A DNA stretch of 64,000 nt, from NCBI RefSeq assembly GCF_004792695.1, contig NZ_SRXU01000003.1:310001-374000 (forward strand), written 5' to 3'. Made by a program: the position numbers and the translations under genes. Below are positions 45,589 to 55,122 of this stretch, piece by piece; the first letter of the stretch is position 1, and every line of letters begins with the position of its first letter. This DNA comes from Sphingomonas naasensis (GTDB lineage Bacteria; Pseudomonadota; Alphaproteobacteria; Sphingomonadales; Sphingomonadaceae). The notes under the pieces are model-generated. The model did not search any database, was not told the DNA's origin, and saw only the letters and a list, made by a program, of their open reading frames with translations.

Positions 45589-46832
45589 GCTCGCCGGTCT
45601 GGCATCCCTTCACCCAGCACGGGCTGGGCGAGCCGATCCCGCTGGTGACCCGGGCCGAGGGCGCCGCGCTGCACACTGCCGACGGGCAGCGCATCGTCGA
45701 CGCCATTTCGTCATGGTGGGTGACGACGCACGGCCATGGCCATCCGCGGATCATGGCCGCGATCGCCGAGCAGGCGGGCACGCTCGATCAGATCATCTTC
45801 GCCGGCTACACCCATGAACCCGCCGAGACGCTCGCGGCGGGGCTGGTGGCGATGATGCCCGCGCCGCTGGCGCATGTGTTCTTCTCCGACAGCGGCTCGA
45901 CCAGCGTCGAGGTGGCGCTCAAGATGGCGCTCGGCTTCTGGGCGAACCGCAACGCGCCCCGCCACCGCATCGTCGTGATGGAGCACAGCTATCACGGTGA
46001 CACGATCGGCGCGATGTCGATCGGCGCGCGCGGGGTGTTCAACCAGGCCTATGGTCCGCTGCTGTTCGACGTCGCGACCATCCCCTTCCCTGCGGCGGGG
46101 TGCGAGCAGACGACGCTCGATGCGCTCGAGGCGCATTGCCGCGAGGCGCCCGCCGCCTTCATCGTCGAGCCGCTGATCCTCGGCGCCGGGGGCATGCTGA
46201 TCTACGCGCCGGCGCTGCTCGCCGAGATGCGCGCGATCTGCGCGCGCCACGGCGTGTTGTTCATCGCCGACGAAGTGATGACCGCCTGGGGCCGAACCGG
46301 CACGCTGCTCGCCTGCGACCAGGCCGGCGTCGTGCCCGACATCCTCTGCCTGTCGAAGGGGCTGACCGGCGGCGCGATCCCGCTCGCCGCGACGCTTGCC
46401 ACCGCCCCGATCTTCGACGCGCATTTCTCCGATGATCGCGCGCGGATGTTCTTCCATTCGTCGAGCTACACCGCCAATCCGATCGCCTGCGCCGCCGCGG
46501 TCGCCAATCTGGCGATCTGGCGCGACGAGCCGGTGCTCGCGCGCGTGGCCGCGCTCGGGCTGCGCCAGCAGCAGCAGCTCGACGCACTCGGGCAGAGCGT
46601 CGATATCGCCAATCCGCGCCGGATGGGGACGATCGCCGCGTTCGAGCTGGCCGGGGGCGCCGCGGGTTATCTCGCCTCGGTCGCGCCGCGGCTGATGGCC
46701 TTTGCCCGGGCGCGCGGCGCGCTCCTCCGCCCGCTCGGAGCGACGGTCTACGTCATGCCGCCTTATTGCATCGACGACGACGATCTGGGCGCGATCTATG
46801 CGACGCTCGGGGAGTTCATCTCAGGCGATTAG
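45585..46832 (+). CDS. bioA: Adenosylmethionine-8-amino-7-oxononanoate aminotransferase
   Basis: The 415-residue class III aminotransferase makes 7,8-diaminopelargonate using SAM as amino donor. [15 protein letters not shown] at the N-terminus is typical of BioA, and [33 protein letters not shown] and [14 protein letters not shown] follow. The PLP lysine is Lys258 in [12 protein letters not shown] 45585 overlaps the bioD stop. No bioB, bioC or bioH is in this cluster. It ends 14 bp before a convergent thioesterase gene. Confidence 0.95.
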   Translation: MSSPVWHPFTQHGLGEPIPLVTRAEGAALHTADGQRIVDAISSWWVTTHGHGHPRIMAAIAEQAGTLDQIIFAGYTHEPAETLAAGLVAMMPAPLAHVFFSDSGSTSVEVALKMALGFWANRNAPRHRIVVMEHSYHGDTIGAMSIGARGVFNQAYGPLLFDVATIPFPAAGCEQTTLDALEAHCREAPAAFIVEPLILGAGGMLIYAPALLAEMRAICARHGVLFIADEVMTAWGRTGTLLACDQAGVVPDILCLSKGLTGGAIPLAATLATAPIFDAHFSDDRARMFFHSSSYTANPIACAAAVANLAIWRDEPVLARVAALGLRQQQQLDALGQSVDIANPRRMGTIAAFELAGGAAGYLASVAPRLMAFARARGALLRPLGATVYVMPPYCIDDDDLGAIYATLGEFISGD

Positions 46833-46846
46833 CCCCGAGGGGCCGA

Positions 46847-47260
46847 TCAGGCCTCGTCGGTTTTGGTGAAGAAATGGTCGATGACGTCGCGCGCCAGCCG
46901 CGAGGGCTTGAGCGTCTCGGCATCGACGCAGCACCAGCTCGACTTGACCTCGGCGAGCACCTCGGAGCCGCGCCGGATCACCGTCTCGTAAAAGGCGCGC
47001 GCGCCCTGCACCTTTTCGAGCAGCACCGTCGCGACGACGTCGTCGTCGAGAAATGCCGGGCGGCGATAGGTGATCTCGTGCTTGAGCGCGACCCAGAGGT
47101 GCTTGGCGACCGCCTCGGGCGGGGCGAGCCCGCGCCAATGGCTGATCACGGCTTCCTGCACCCATTTCAGATAACTGGCATTGTTGACATGCCCCATGAA
47201 GTCGATGTCCTCACGGGCAACGTCGATGCGGAATCGATAGGGAAGCGGAGCGCTTTGCAT
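46847..47260 (-). CDS. Acyl-CoA thioesterase (4HBT hot-dog family)
   Basis: The 137-residue protein has the 4-hydroxybenzoyl-CoA-thioesterase-type signature VAREDIDFMGHVNNASYLKW, in which the Asp is the expected catalytic residue, followed by HEITYRRPAF and FYETVIRRGSEVLAEVKSSW. It resembles YbgC/FadM-type thioesterases. The ATG at 47260 (MQSAPLPYRFRID) is preferred to longer in-frame readings with no family similarity. Substrate unknown. Confidence 0.88.
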   Translation of the reverse strand: MQSAPLPYRFRIDVAREDIDFMGHVNNASYLKWVQEAVISHWRGLAPPEAVAKHLWVALKHEITYRRPAFLDDDVVATVLLEKVQGARAFYETVIRRGSEVLAEVKSSWCCVDAETLKPSRLARDVIDHFFTKTDEA

Positions 47261-47393
47261 GGCGCGCAAACCTATCACTCCCTGCGATTCGCAGCGAGGA
47301 AAATCCGCGAAAACCCGCAGAAATCCTCGACTTTCACCGAAGGCGCAGCTTTCCGTAACGGCAATGCCGGGGCGTGGGGGCCACCCTGCCGGG

Positions 47394-47567
47394 TCAGCCC
47401 TCCTCAACGGGCGCTGAAGGACCGTTCTTCAGGATCGATTCGATCGCATTCTTCGCGGACGCTTTGGACGCATAGCCTTCGGTCCAGAAGATCGTCTCGG
47501 CGTTGTGCTTGAATTTGGCGACATATTCGCCCGCCTTGTTTTGCTCGATCACGAATTTGTGCGCCAT
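47394..47567 (-). CDS. YegP/DUF1508 family small protein
   Basis: This 57-residue protein has a single YegP-type unit: MAHKFVIEQNKAGEYVAKFK, then NAETIFWTEGYASKASAKNAI and a short acidic end. The order YVAKFKHN...GYASK...AKNAIESI matches DUF1508, a small beta-alpha fold of unknown function. ATG 47567 follows ACGGAGTGG. It lies between the thioesterase and the oxidoreductase gene, on the same strand as both. Confidence 0.85.
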   Translation of the reverse strand: MAHKFVIEQNKAGEYVAKFKHNAETIFWTEGYASKASAKNAIESILKNGPSAPVEEG

Positions 47568-47605
47568 GGCCCACTCCGTCCGTCATTGTCGGCGCGAAAC
47601 ATAGA

Positions 47606-48688
47606 TCAGAAACGTCGCGGGGAATATCGTTCTGCGTCGATCTGCGCGACTTCCACGCCAGGCGATCGGCGCAGCAGCAGCGCCGCCGCCAGCTTCGCGG
47701 CCGCCGGCGCGGTCTGGATACCGAAGCCCCCTTGCCCGGCGCACCAGAAGAAATTCTCGACCTGCGGATCGAAGCCATAGACCGGCAGTCGATCGGGCGC
47801 GAAGCTGCGCAGACCCGCCCATTTGTGCTCGAGCGCGGCGACGCGCCAGTCGACCGCCTGTTCGAACCGGTCGATCGCGATCGCGACGTCGATCTCCTCG
47901 GGCGCGGCGTCGCACGGGGGGCTGGCGATCTCGTCGTGCGGGCTGAGCCACAGCCGCCCGCCGGCCTCGGGCTTGAAGTAGAAGCTGCCGCCGATATGCG
48001 CGACGTGCGGGCAGCGCGGCGGCGGCGCAGGCTCGGTGCGGAGCTGGAGCATCGTGCGGCGATAGGGCTGGATGCCGAGCGGCGCCGCGCCGGCGAGCGC
48101 CGCGACCGGATCGGCCCAGGCGCCGGCGGCATTGACGAGGATATCGGCCTCGAACGCGCCCGCCCGGGTGTCGAGCCGCCAAAGGCCGGCCTCGCGATGC
48201 GCCGCCGCGAGCGCCGCGGAGACGACGAGCGTGCTTCCGGCCCGGCGGGCGGCGGCGAGGCACGCGGCGTGCAGCCCGCCGACGTCGATATATTCGCAGC
48301 TCGGCTCATAGACGCCGAGCGTCCATTCGGGGCGCAGGCCGGGCAGCGCCTCGCGCGGATCGACGGCGCGCAGCGCGACGCCGGTCCCTTCGAATTTCGC
48401 GAGCAGGGCGTCGATTTGCGCGCGTTCGCCCGCACGGCCGATATGGAGCGAGCCGAGCGGCTCGAGGAAGCCGCCGGCGCGCAGCAGCGGCCCCGACGCG
48501 GTGGTCAGCGGCTGGATGTCCGGTCCGCCATAGGTTTCCGACCAGAACGCTGCCGAGCGGCCGGTGGCGTGGTAGCCGGGACGCTCCTCGGCCTCGAGCA
48601 AGAGCACCCGCAGGTGCGGCGCCAGCTCGGCCGCGAGGCTCGCGCCGGCGATCCCGGCACCGACGATCGCGACGTCGTACCGGTTCAC
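47606..48688 (-). CDS. FAD-dependent oxidoreductase (D-amino-acid/glycine oxidase family)
   Basis: The 360-residue DAO-family protein begins with the FAD motif YDVAIVGAGIAGASLAAELA. RPGYHATGRSAAFW, CEYIDVGGLHAACLAAARRAG, ILVNAAGAWADPVAALAG and the C-terminal WCAGQGGFGIQTAPAAAKLA are all typical of D-amino-acid-dehydrogenase-like flavoproteins. The GTG at 48688 overlaps the stop of the upstream hydrolase gene (GTGA). The substrate is not defined by the sequence; D-amino acid or glycine-type amines are possible. Confidence 0.87.
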   Translation of the reverse strand: MNRYDVAIVGAGIAGASLAAELAPHLRVLLLEAEERPGYHATGRSAAFWSETYGGPDIQPLTTASGPLLRAGGFLEPLGSLHIGRAGERAQIDALLAKFEGTGVALRAVDPREALPGLRPEWTLGVYEPSCEYIDVGGLHAACLAAARRAGSTLVVSAALAAAHREAGLWRLDTRAGAFEADILVNAAGAWADPVAALAGAAPLGIQPYRRTMLQLRTEPAPPPRCPHVAHIGGSFYFKPEAGGRLWLSPHDEIASPPCDAAPEEIDVAIAIDRFEQAVDWRVAALEHKWAGLRSFAPDRLPVYGFDPQVENFFWCAGQGGFGIQTAPAAAKLAAALLLRRSPGVEVAQIDAERYSPRRF

Positions 48689-49632
48689 GCCCGCGGCGCT
48701 CGTTCGTCGAGAAAACTGTCGATCGCGCCGAGCGCGCGATCGCGCACGGCGTCGCTCTCGCGCAATATCTCGTGCGCGCTCTCCTTGCCGAAGCGGACGA
48801 CGCGCACGTCGGGCAGGCGCGGCGCGAGCGCGAGCGCGGCCTTGCCGTCGATCAGCCCGTCGCGCTCGGCGACGAGCATCAGCACCGGCACGCGGATCTC
48901 GGCGAGCCGCGGATCGGCGGCGAGCTCGCGGATCGAGCGGAAGCCCTCGATCACCCAGCGCCAGCTCGGCGGCCCGGTGAGCAGCTCGGGCCTCTGCGTC
49001 TGCCAGCAAATCTCGTCGGCATAGCGATCGGGATCATGGGTGAGCAGCGAGGCACGGGTCTCGGTGGTATAGGGCTTCTCATTGCCCTTCCACGCCGGAC
49101 GCGCGGGATCGCCGAGCCCGCCGAGGAAATTGGCGGCACGCTCGGCAAAGGGCCCGAAGATCCCCGCCTTGAACCCGAGCATCGGCGCGACGAGCACCGC
49201 CGCATCGGGCGCGATCGCGCCCTCGGCGAGCGCGCGCAGCGTCAGATGGCCGCCCATTGAATGCCCCATCGCGATGCGCGGGCCCGGGTTCGCCGCCGTC
49301 CAGCCCGCCCAGAATTCGCGCAGATCGCGGATATAATCGGCATAGTCCTCGATATGGCCGCAGTTCTTCGACGCGGTCAGCCGGCCCGAGCCGCCCTGCC
49401 CGCGCCAGTCGAACGAGGTGATGTTCCACCCCGCGGCATGCCAATGAGCGAAGCTCTCGAGATATTTCTCGAAAATGTCGCCGCGACCGCCCTCGAAGAG
49501 GATCGAGCCGCGCGGCGTGTCGGTCTCCGCGCGCCAGTCGAACACGCGATGATCCCAGCCGTCGGATGCCAGCCAGCGATCGATGCGCCCGCCCGCGGGG
49601 ATCGCGCGGCGGTCTATAGGGGAAGATGCCAT
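48685..49632 (-). CDS. Alpha/beta hydrolase, lysophospholipase-like
   Basis: The 315-residue hydrolase has the nucleophile elbow AMGHSMGGHLTLRAL with Ser125, the acid in MLVAERDGLID near residue 258, and the catalytic His in FGKESAHEILRE near 290. SFDWRGQGGSGR near residue 73 is a typical oxyanion-loop region of PldB-like lysophospholipases and monoacylglycerol lipases. It is translationally coupled to the downstream oxidase gene and divergent from cpaA. Substrate unknown. Confidence 0.87.
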   Translation of the reverse strand: MASSPIDRRAIPAGGRIDRWLASDGWDHRVFDWRAETDTPRGSILFEGGRGDIFEKYLESFAHWHAAGWNITSFDWRGQGGSGRLTASKNCGHIEDYADYIRDLREFWAGWTAANPGPRIAMGHSMGGHLTLRALAEGAIAPDAAVLVAPMLGFKAGIFGPFAERAANFLGGLGDPARPAWKGNEKPYTTETRASLLTHDPDRYADEICWQTQRPELLTGPPSWRWVIEGFRSIRELAADPRLAEIRVPVLMLVAERDGLIDGKAALALAPRLPDVRVVRFGKESAHEILRESDAVRDRALGAIDSFLDERAPRA

Positions 49633-49681
49633 GGGCGTTGGTTACGTTTTGATAAGCCATCCCGTCTAGGTCTGAGGCGCG

Positions 49682-50356
49682 ATGGGGGATGTGTTTCTGA
49701 CCTTTCTGCTGGGCGCGCTCGGCCTGCTCCTGGTCTCGGCCGGGGTCGAGGACGCGCGTTCGCGCAACATCGCCAACTGGAAGAACGCCGCGATCGCGCT
49801 GCTCGCCCCGCTCTGGTGGTGGGCCAACGGACTCGCGTTCTGGCCCGATGTCGCGCTCCAGCTCGGCCTCGCCGCGCTGGTCTTCGCCTTCTTCGTCGGC
49901 GCCTTCGCGATCGGCCAGATGGGCGGCGGCGACGTCAAGCTGCTCGGCGCGCTCGCGCTGTGGCTGCCGGTCCAGCCGCTGGTCGGGATGCTCGTGCTGA
50001 TGTCGCTCGTCGGCGGCGCGCTGACGATCGTCATGGTCGCCGAGCGCTGGACGCAGTTGCGCGGGGGGCTGCGTGCCCTGCCGTGGCGCACGATCGGCCC
50101 GATCGCGCTCGCCGCACTGGCACTCGCGCTGCTCGTCCATGCGAGCCGTGGCGGGATCGCCGCGGCGCTGTTCGCGCGCCCCGTGGCTGCCGTCGCGGTG
50201 GCGATGGCGCTGGTCGCCGCGCTCGGCGCGCTGCTGCTGATCGGGGCCCGCGCGGCACGCAAAAACGGCATCGTCCCCGAGACACCTTACGGCGTCGCAA
50301 TTGCGATTTCGACGCTGCTCGTTCTTCGCGAACCGATTTTTAACCAGTTCACGTGA
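49682..50356 (+). CDS. cpaA: Prepilin peptidase CpaA (A24 family)
   Basis: The 224-residue integral-membrane aspartyl protease should cleave Flp-type prepilins. The two catalytic aspartates are Asp24 in GVEDARSRNI and Asp83 in QMGGGDVKLLGA, the A24 signature GxGD. Several membrane helices fill the rest. It is shorter than PilD because it lacks the N-methyltransferase part, as expected for CpaA/TadV. It is the first gene of the tad cluster, 55 bp before cpaB. No flp pilin gene is next to it. Confidence 0.9.
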   Translation: MGDVFLTFLLGALGLLLVSAGVEDARSRNIANWKNAAIALLAPLWWWANGLAFWPDVALQLGLAALVFAFFVGAFAIGQMGGGDVKLLGALALWLPVQPLVGMLVLMSLVGGALTIVMVAERWTQLRGGLRALPWRTIGPIALAALALALLVHASRGGIAAALFARPVAAVAVAMALVAALGALLLIGARAARKNGIVPETPYGVAIAISTLLVLREPIFNQFT

Positions 50357-50411
50357 TGCTTAACGCCGGAGCAACTCAACCGGCCATGTAATTGAAAAGG
50401 CTTGAAGCGAA

Positions 50412-51440
50412 ATGGATGCACGCAAGCTCATTCTGCTCGTAGGCGCACTCGTGGTCGCTGCGATCACGGCGTTCATGGCACGCAACATCCTCGTCGGCGC
50501 ACCCACGCCGGTCGCGGGCGCGGCGCCGGTTCCCGCAGCGGCTCCGCAGAACACCACCGAGGTGATGGTCGCCACGCGTACCCTGCCGGTCGGCACGATC
50601 CTCGACGCCACGTCGGTCAAGTTCGTCGCCTGGCCGAAGGAGCTGATCGAAGGCGCCTATTTCATCAAGGGCGAGAGCGAGCCGGCCAAGCTGCAGGGCA
50701 CCGTCGTCCGATTCGCGATTCCGGCCGGCCAGCCGATCACCCAGGGCGCGCTGGTCAAGCCCGGCGACCGCGGCTTCCTTGCCGCCGCCCTCGGGCCGGG
50801 CATGCGCGCCGTGACCGTTCCGGTTTCCGCGCAGAGCGCCGTGGCCGGCTTCGTCTTCCCGGGCGACCGGGTCGACCTGATCCTCACCCAGTCGGTTTCC
50901 GGCGGCGGCGACGGTCCGGCGCTCAAGGCGTCCGAGACGGTGCTGCGCAACCTGCGCGTGCTCGCCACCGACCAGAAGACCGACAAGACCACCGACGACA
51001 AGGGCAACACCGTCGTCACCACCTATTCGAACGTCACCGTCGAGGCGACGCCGAAGATCGCCGAGAAGATCGCGGTCGCGCAGACGGTGGGCCAGCTCTC
51101 GCTGTCGCTGCGCTCGATCGCCGACAATCAGGGCGATCTCGAGCAGGCGATCGCCAATGGCGAGGTCGATGTGCCCGCCGACGGCGATCCGGCGAAGGAA
51201 AAGGAAATGCTGGCGCGCGCCGCAGCCCGGCCGATGGAAGGCCGTGGCGGCTTCGCCACCGGCGCCGACGTGTCGCGCTTCCAGCGTAGCACCGTCCCGG
51301 GCAAGGCTGAGGATCGCACTGCGACCGCCCAGCCGGTTCCGGGCAATTATCCGGGCGGCGCGGCCGTCCGCAAGGGGCCGGTGGTCAATGTTGCCCGAGG
51401 CAACGCTGTGACCGAGATCGAGGTCGGGGGTAAGAACTGA
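50412..51440 (+). CDS. cpaB: Flp pilus assembly protein CpaB/RcpC
   Basis: The 342-residue protein has an N-terminal membrane anchor (LILLVGALVVAAITAFMA) and a periplasmic SAF domain (TRTLPVGTILDATSV region near residue 57), then the RcpC domain with FVFPGDRVDLILTQSV and ITQGALVKPGDRG. It acts with the secretin in the periplasm. The start follows GCTTGAAGCGAA. It is followed by cpaC after 1 bp, so the genes are in one operon. Confidence 0.93.
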   Translation: MDARKLILLVGALVVAAITAFMARNILVGAPTPVAGAAPVPAAAPQNTTEVMVATRTLPVGTILDATSVKFVAWPKELIEGAYFIKGESEPAKLQGTVVRFAIPAGQPITQGALVKPGDRGFLAAALGPGMRAVTVPVSAQSAVAGFVFPGDRVDLILTQSVSGGGDGPALKASETVLRNLRVLATDQKTDKTTDDKGNTVVTTYSNVTVEATPKIAEKIAVAQTVGQLSLSLRSIADNQGDLEQAIANGEVDVPADGDPAKEKEMLARAAARPMEGRGGFATGADVSRFQRSTVPGKAEDRTATAQPVPGNYPGGAAVRKGPVVNVARGNAVTEIEVGGKN

Positions 51441-51441
51441 A

Positions 51442-53139
51442 ATGCGCACCAAGACTCACCTGAACCGGGCGCTGGGCGCCACGGTGACGGCCGCTCTGGC
51501 GATGACCATGCCCGTCGCGGCGATAGCCCAGGCGCGCCAGAAGGCCCGCGTCGCCAGCCTTCCGGCCGGCACCGAACGCCCGACCCGCGAAGTCCTGCTG
51601 TCGATCGGTGAGGGCGAGCTCGTCACGCTGCCGACCGCGGTCACCAATGTGTGGACCTCGAACCCGGGCGTGGCCGACGTCTACGTCGCCAACCCGCGGC
51701 AGATCCACCTGTTCGGCAAGGAATTCGGCGAGGCGACGATCTTCGCCACCACCGCCAACGGCACGGTTGTCTATTCGACCAATGTCCGGGTGAGCCAGAA
51801 CATCACCTCGATCGACCGCATGATCAAGGCGGCGATGCCCGAGGCGGACATCAAGGTGACCACCGTCGGCCAGCTCGCGGTGCTGAGCGGCACCGTCGCG
51901 TCGCCCGACGACAGCGAGCAGGCCCAGCGCCTCGTCCTCGCCGCGCTCAATCCGGGCGTCAACGTCTCGGATCCGAACGCGCAGCTCAAGATCATGGTGA
52001 TGAACCGTCTCAAGACGGCGACGCCGCTGCAGGTCAATCTGCAGGTGCGCTTCGCCGAGGTGAGCCGCAGCTTCGTCAAGGACATCGGCGTCAATCTGGC
52101 CACCCGCGATCAGACCGGCGGCTTCCAGTTCGGCGTCCAGTCGGGCACGCGCTCGCCGGGCACGATCGGCACGCCCAACCTGTCGAACCTGCCGGTGCTC
52201 GACGCGTCCTCGCGCTTCGGCTTCCCGGCCGGCACGATCAGCCTTCCCTTCGATCCCGCCAAGGGCGATTTCGTGCTTCCGGGCACCGGTTCGACCTATC
52301 AGATCGACAAGGGCACCAAGTTCAGCACGCTCGGCCTCGCCGGCAAGCTGCTCGGCCTCGACGTGCTCGGCGCGCTCGATCTCGGCGAGCGCATCGGCCA
52401 GGTGACGACGCTCACCAATCCGAACCTCACCGCGCTCTCGGGCGAGACCAGCACCTTCCTCGCCGGCGGCGAGATCCCGATGCTGGTCAGCCAGGCGCTC
52501 GGCCAGGTGTCGGTGGAATACAAGCCGTACGGCGTCAGCCTCGCCTTCACCCCGACCGTGCTCTCGGACGGGCGCATCTCGCTGCGCGTGCGGCCGGAAG
52601 TGTCGACGATCACCACCACGGGTGCGATCTCGGTCGGCAGCACGCAGATCCCGGCGCTGACCACGCGGCGTGCCGAAACCACCGTCGAGCTCGGTTCGGG
52701 CGAGAGCATGGTGATCGGCGGCCTGCTGCAGAACAGCCACGACAATTCGATCGACAAGACCCCGGGGCTCGGCGACGTGCCGGTGCTCGGCGCGCTCTTC
52801 CGCTCGAACGGCTTCCGCCGCAACGAGACCGAGCTGGTGATCGTGATCACCCCGTATCTGGTCAAGCCGGTCAACGCCAACCAGATCGTTCTGCCGACCG
52901 ACGGCTACAAGGCGCCGGACGATTTCGAGCGGATCATCGGTGGTGACCTGGTGGGCAACAAGGCTGGCGGCGATCGCCCCAAGCCGAGCATGGCCCCGAG
53001 CGGCGCGACCCCCACGGTCGGCGCTTTCGCACCGGGGCCGGCGCTTCCCGCCGCCCCTGCCCCGCAGCCCGCCAAGGCTGCCCCCGCCCCTTCGCGGCCG
53101 AAAAAGGGCGGCGCCGCCGCCCCCGGCTTCGGCTTCTGA
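51442..53139 (+). CDS. cpaC: Outer-membrane secretin CpaC/RcpA
   Basis: The 565-residue protein forms the outer-membrane channel of the tad system. After a signal peptide (LAMTMPVAAIAQA), an N-terminal pilus-secretin domain (VLLSIGEGELVTLP) and a BON-like region are followed by the secretin core: EVSRSFVKDIGVNLATRD, GQVTTLTNPNLTALSGETSTFLAGGEIP and GDVPVLGALFRSNGFRRNETELVI. The C-terminal extension is proline/alanine-rich. It is 17 bp upstream of cpaD. Confidence 0.94.
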   Translation: MRTKTHLNRALGATVTAALAMTMPVAAIAQARQKARVASLPAGTERPTREVLLSIGEGELVTLPTAVTNVWTSNPGVADVYVANPRQIHLFGKEFGEATIFATTANGTVVYSTNVRVSQNITSIDRMIKAAMPEADIKVTTVGQLAVLSGTVASPDDSEQAQRLVLAALNPGVNVSDPNAQLKIMVMNRLKTATPLQVNLQVRFAEVSRSFVKDIGVNLATRDQTGGFQFGVQSGTRSPGTIGTPNLSNLPVLDASSRFGFPAGTISLPFDPAKGDFVLPGTGSTYQIDKGTKFSTLGLAGKLLGLDVLGALDLGERIGQVTTLTNPNLTALSGETSTFLAGGEIPMLVSQALGQVSVEYKPYGVSLAFTPTVLSDGRISLRVRPEVSTITTTGAISVGSTQIPALTTRRAETTVELGSGESMVIGGLLQNSHDNSIDKTPGLGDVPVLGALFRSNGFRRNETELVIVITPYLVKPVNANQIVLPTDGYKAPDDFERIIGGDLVGNKAGGDRPKPSMAPSGATPTVGAFAPGPALPAAPAPQPAKAAPAPSRPKKGGAAAPGFGF

Positions 53140-53157
53140 CGCCCTGAGGAGATCGCA

Positions 53158-53796
53158 ATGTTGTCGCGCTTCACTCCCCTCCTCCTCGCTCCGGCGCTGC
53201 TGCTGAGCGCGTGCGGGACCTATAATGGCGGCCTCGAATCGGTTTATCAGCCGGTGGTCGAGCGCAATGACTATGTCTTCGACGTCCGCACCGCCGGCTA
53301 TGCGCTGGCGCCCGGCGAAGGCCAGCGGCTCGCCGGCTGGCTCGAATCGATGGGGCTCCGCTACGGCGATCGCATCTCGATCGACGATGGCGGCAGCGGC
53401 AATGGCGAAGGCGCCCGCGCGGCGATCGCTGAGGAAGCCAATCGCTACGGCCTGCTGCTTTCCGATCAGGCGCCGGTCACCGTCGGCCAGATCGCGCCGG
53501 GCACCGTCCGCGTCGTCGTGACCCGGATGACCGCCAGCGTGCCGAACTGCCCCGATTATTCGCGCCAGTACACGCCCGATTGGTCGCAGAGCACCACCTC
53601 CAATTTCGGTTGCGCGATCAACAGCAACCTTGCCGCGATGGTCGCCGATCCGGCCGATCTCGTCCGCGGCGCCAGCGGCTCGTCGGTCACCGATCCGGTG
53701 ACGGGCGGCAAGGCGATCAACGCGCTGCGCGGCGCCAAGCCGACGGGCGGCGGCGGTACCCAGGTCAAGTCCGACAGCGCCGGAGGCAAGCAGTGA
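53158..53796 (+). CDS. cpaD: Pilus assembly lipoprotein CpaD
   Basis: The 212-residue lipoprotein has the signal LLLAPALLLSACG with Cys21 or nearby as the lipidation site, consistent with an outer-membrane anchor. It has the family features VERNDYVFDVRTAGYALAP and NCPDYSRQYTPDWSQSTTSNFGCAINSNLA near residue 128, containing two conserved-type cysteines. CpaD helps localise the secretin. Its stop overlaps the cpaE start (GTGA). Confidence 0.9.
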   Translation: MLSRFTPLLLAPALLLSACGTYNGGLESVYQPVVERNDYVFDVRTAGYALAPGEGQRLAGWLESMGLRYGDRISIDDGGSGNGEGARAAIAEEANRYGLLLSDQAPVTVGQIAPGTVRVVVTRMTASVPNCPDYSRQYTPDWSQSTTSNFGCAINSNLAAMVADPADLVRGASGSSVTDPVTGGKAINALRGAKPTGGGGTQVKSDSAGGKQ

Positions 53797-55073
53797 ACGC
53801 ACCTTTCCACCCCTCGCGCACCGGCCATCGCGAGCCGTTCGTTGCCTTTGTCTGCGACGAAGGGACGGCAGAGGCGCTGCGCCCGATCGCCGTCGAGCTC
53901 GGCTGGTCGCCGGAAAAGGTCAACAAGGGCGGCCTGCGCAATGCGGTCCAGACCCTGTCGGTCTCGGCGAGCCCGAACGTGCTGTTCGTCGATCTCTCGG
54001 AATCGGGCGATCCGCTCAACGACATCAACGCGCTGGCCGAAGTCTGCGAGCCCGGCACGATCGTGATCGCCTCGGGCCAGGTCAATGACGTGCGCCTGTA
54101 TCGCGACCTCGTCGCGAGCGGCATCCACGATTATCTGCTCAAGCCGCTCAACCCGGATGCGCTGCGCGACACCTTCGCGCAGGCGCAGGCCGCGCTCAAC
54201 GCGCCCAAGCTCGCCGAGCCCGGCAGCGACGTGCCGCATTGCGCGATGGCGGTGATCGGCACGCGCGGCGGCTGCGGCGCCTCGACGATCGCGACGTCGC
54301 TGGCATGGCTGATGAGCGACAAGCATGCGCGCACCACCGCGCTGCTCGACCTCGACGTGCATTTCGGCACCGGTGCGCTCGCGCTCGATCTCGAGCCGGG
54401 CCGCGGCCTGACCGACGCGATCGAGAATCCGAGCCGCATCGACGGGCTGTTCATCGAACGCGCGATGGTCAAGGCATCCGAGCGTCTCGCCGTGCTCTCG
54501 GCCGAGGCTCCGATCAACGCACCGGTCCTCACCGACGGCGCGGCCTTCTATCAGCTGCAGGAAGAGATGCGCGGCGCTTTCGAGTGCACCGTGGTCGATC
54601 TGCCGCGCAACATGCTGGTCAACCATCCGCATCTGATCACCGACGTGCAGGTCGCGGTGCTGGTGACCGAGCTGACGCTCGCCGCCGCGCGCGATGCGAT
54701 CCGCATCCTCAGCTGGTTCAAGTCGAACGCGCCGCAGACCCAGGTCATCGTCGTCGCCAACAAGGTCCAGCCGCAGGCGATGCTCGAGATCAGCCGCAAG
54801 GACTTCGAGGGCTCGATCGAGCGCAAGATCGATCTGATGATCCCGTTCGAGCAGAAGGTCGCCGCGCAGGCCGCCAAGCTCGGCAAGCCGCTTGCCGAGG
54901 CCGGCAAGTCGGCCAAGTCGCTCGCCCCGCTCGTCGACCTGGCGCAGCGGATCATCGCGATCACCGATTCGGGTGAGCGCGACGACAAGGCGGCGAAGCC
55001 GGCCAAGGGCTCGAAGGGCAGCTCGCTGCTCGACAAGATCAAGGTCAAGATGCCGTCAAAGGCAAAGAAGTAA
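53793..55073 (+). CDS. cpaE: Pilus assembly ATPase-like protein CpaE
   Basis: The 426-residue protein has an N-terminal receiver-like domain (VLFVDLSESGDPLNDINALA; YLLKPLNPDALRDT near 112) and a C-terminal MinD/ParA-type ATPase domain. The deviant Walker A is GTRGGCGASTIATSLAWL near residue 155, and the Walker A' segment LLDLDVHFGTGALALDLEP follows. CpaE positions the pilus machine at the pole in Caulobacter. GTG 53793 follows GGAGG and overlaps cpaD. The lysine-rich C-terminus is ordinary. In most tad loci cpaF would come next, but here tadB does. Confidence 0.92.
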   Translation: MNAPFHPSRTGHREPFVAFVCDEGTAEALRPIAVELGWSPEKVNKGGLRNAVQTLSVSASPNVLFVDLSESGDPLNDINALAEVCEPGTIVIASGQVNDVRLYRDLVASGIHDYLLKPLNPDALRDTFAQAQAALNAPKLAEPGSDVPHCAMAVIGTRGGCGASTIATSLAWLMSDKHARTTALLDLDVHFGTGALALDLEPGRGLTDAIENPSRIDGLFIERAMVKASERLAVLSAEAPINAPVLTDGAAFYQLQEEMRGAFECTVVDLPRNMLVNHPHLITDVQVAVLVTELTLAAARDAIRILSWFKSNAPQTQVIVVANKVQPQAMLEISRKDFEGSIERKIDLMIPFEQKVAAQAAKLGKPLAEAGKSAKSLAPLVDLAQRIIAITDSGERDDKAAKPAKGSKGSSLLDKIKVKMPSKAKK

Positions 55074-55122
55074 CCACTTCGCGCATAGGCTGCGCGGGTA
55101 CATCGGTTCGGAGGCAGTCGGC

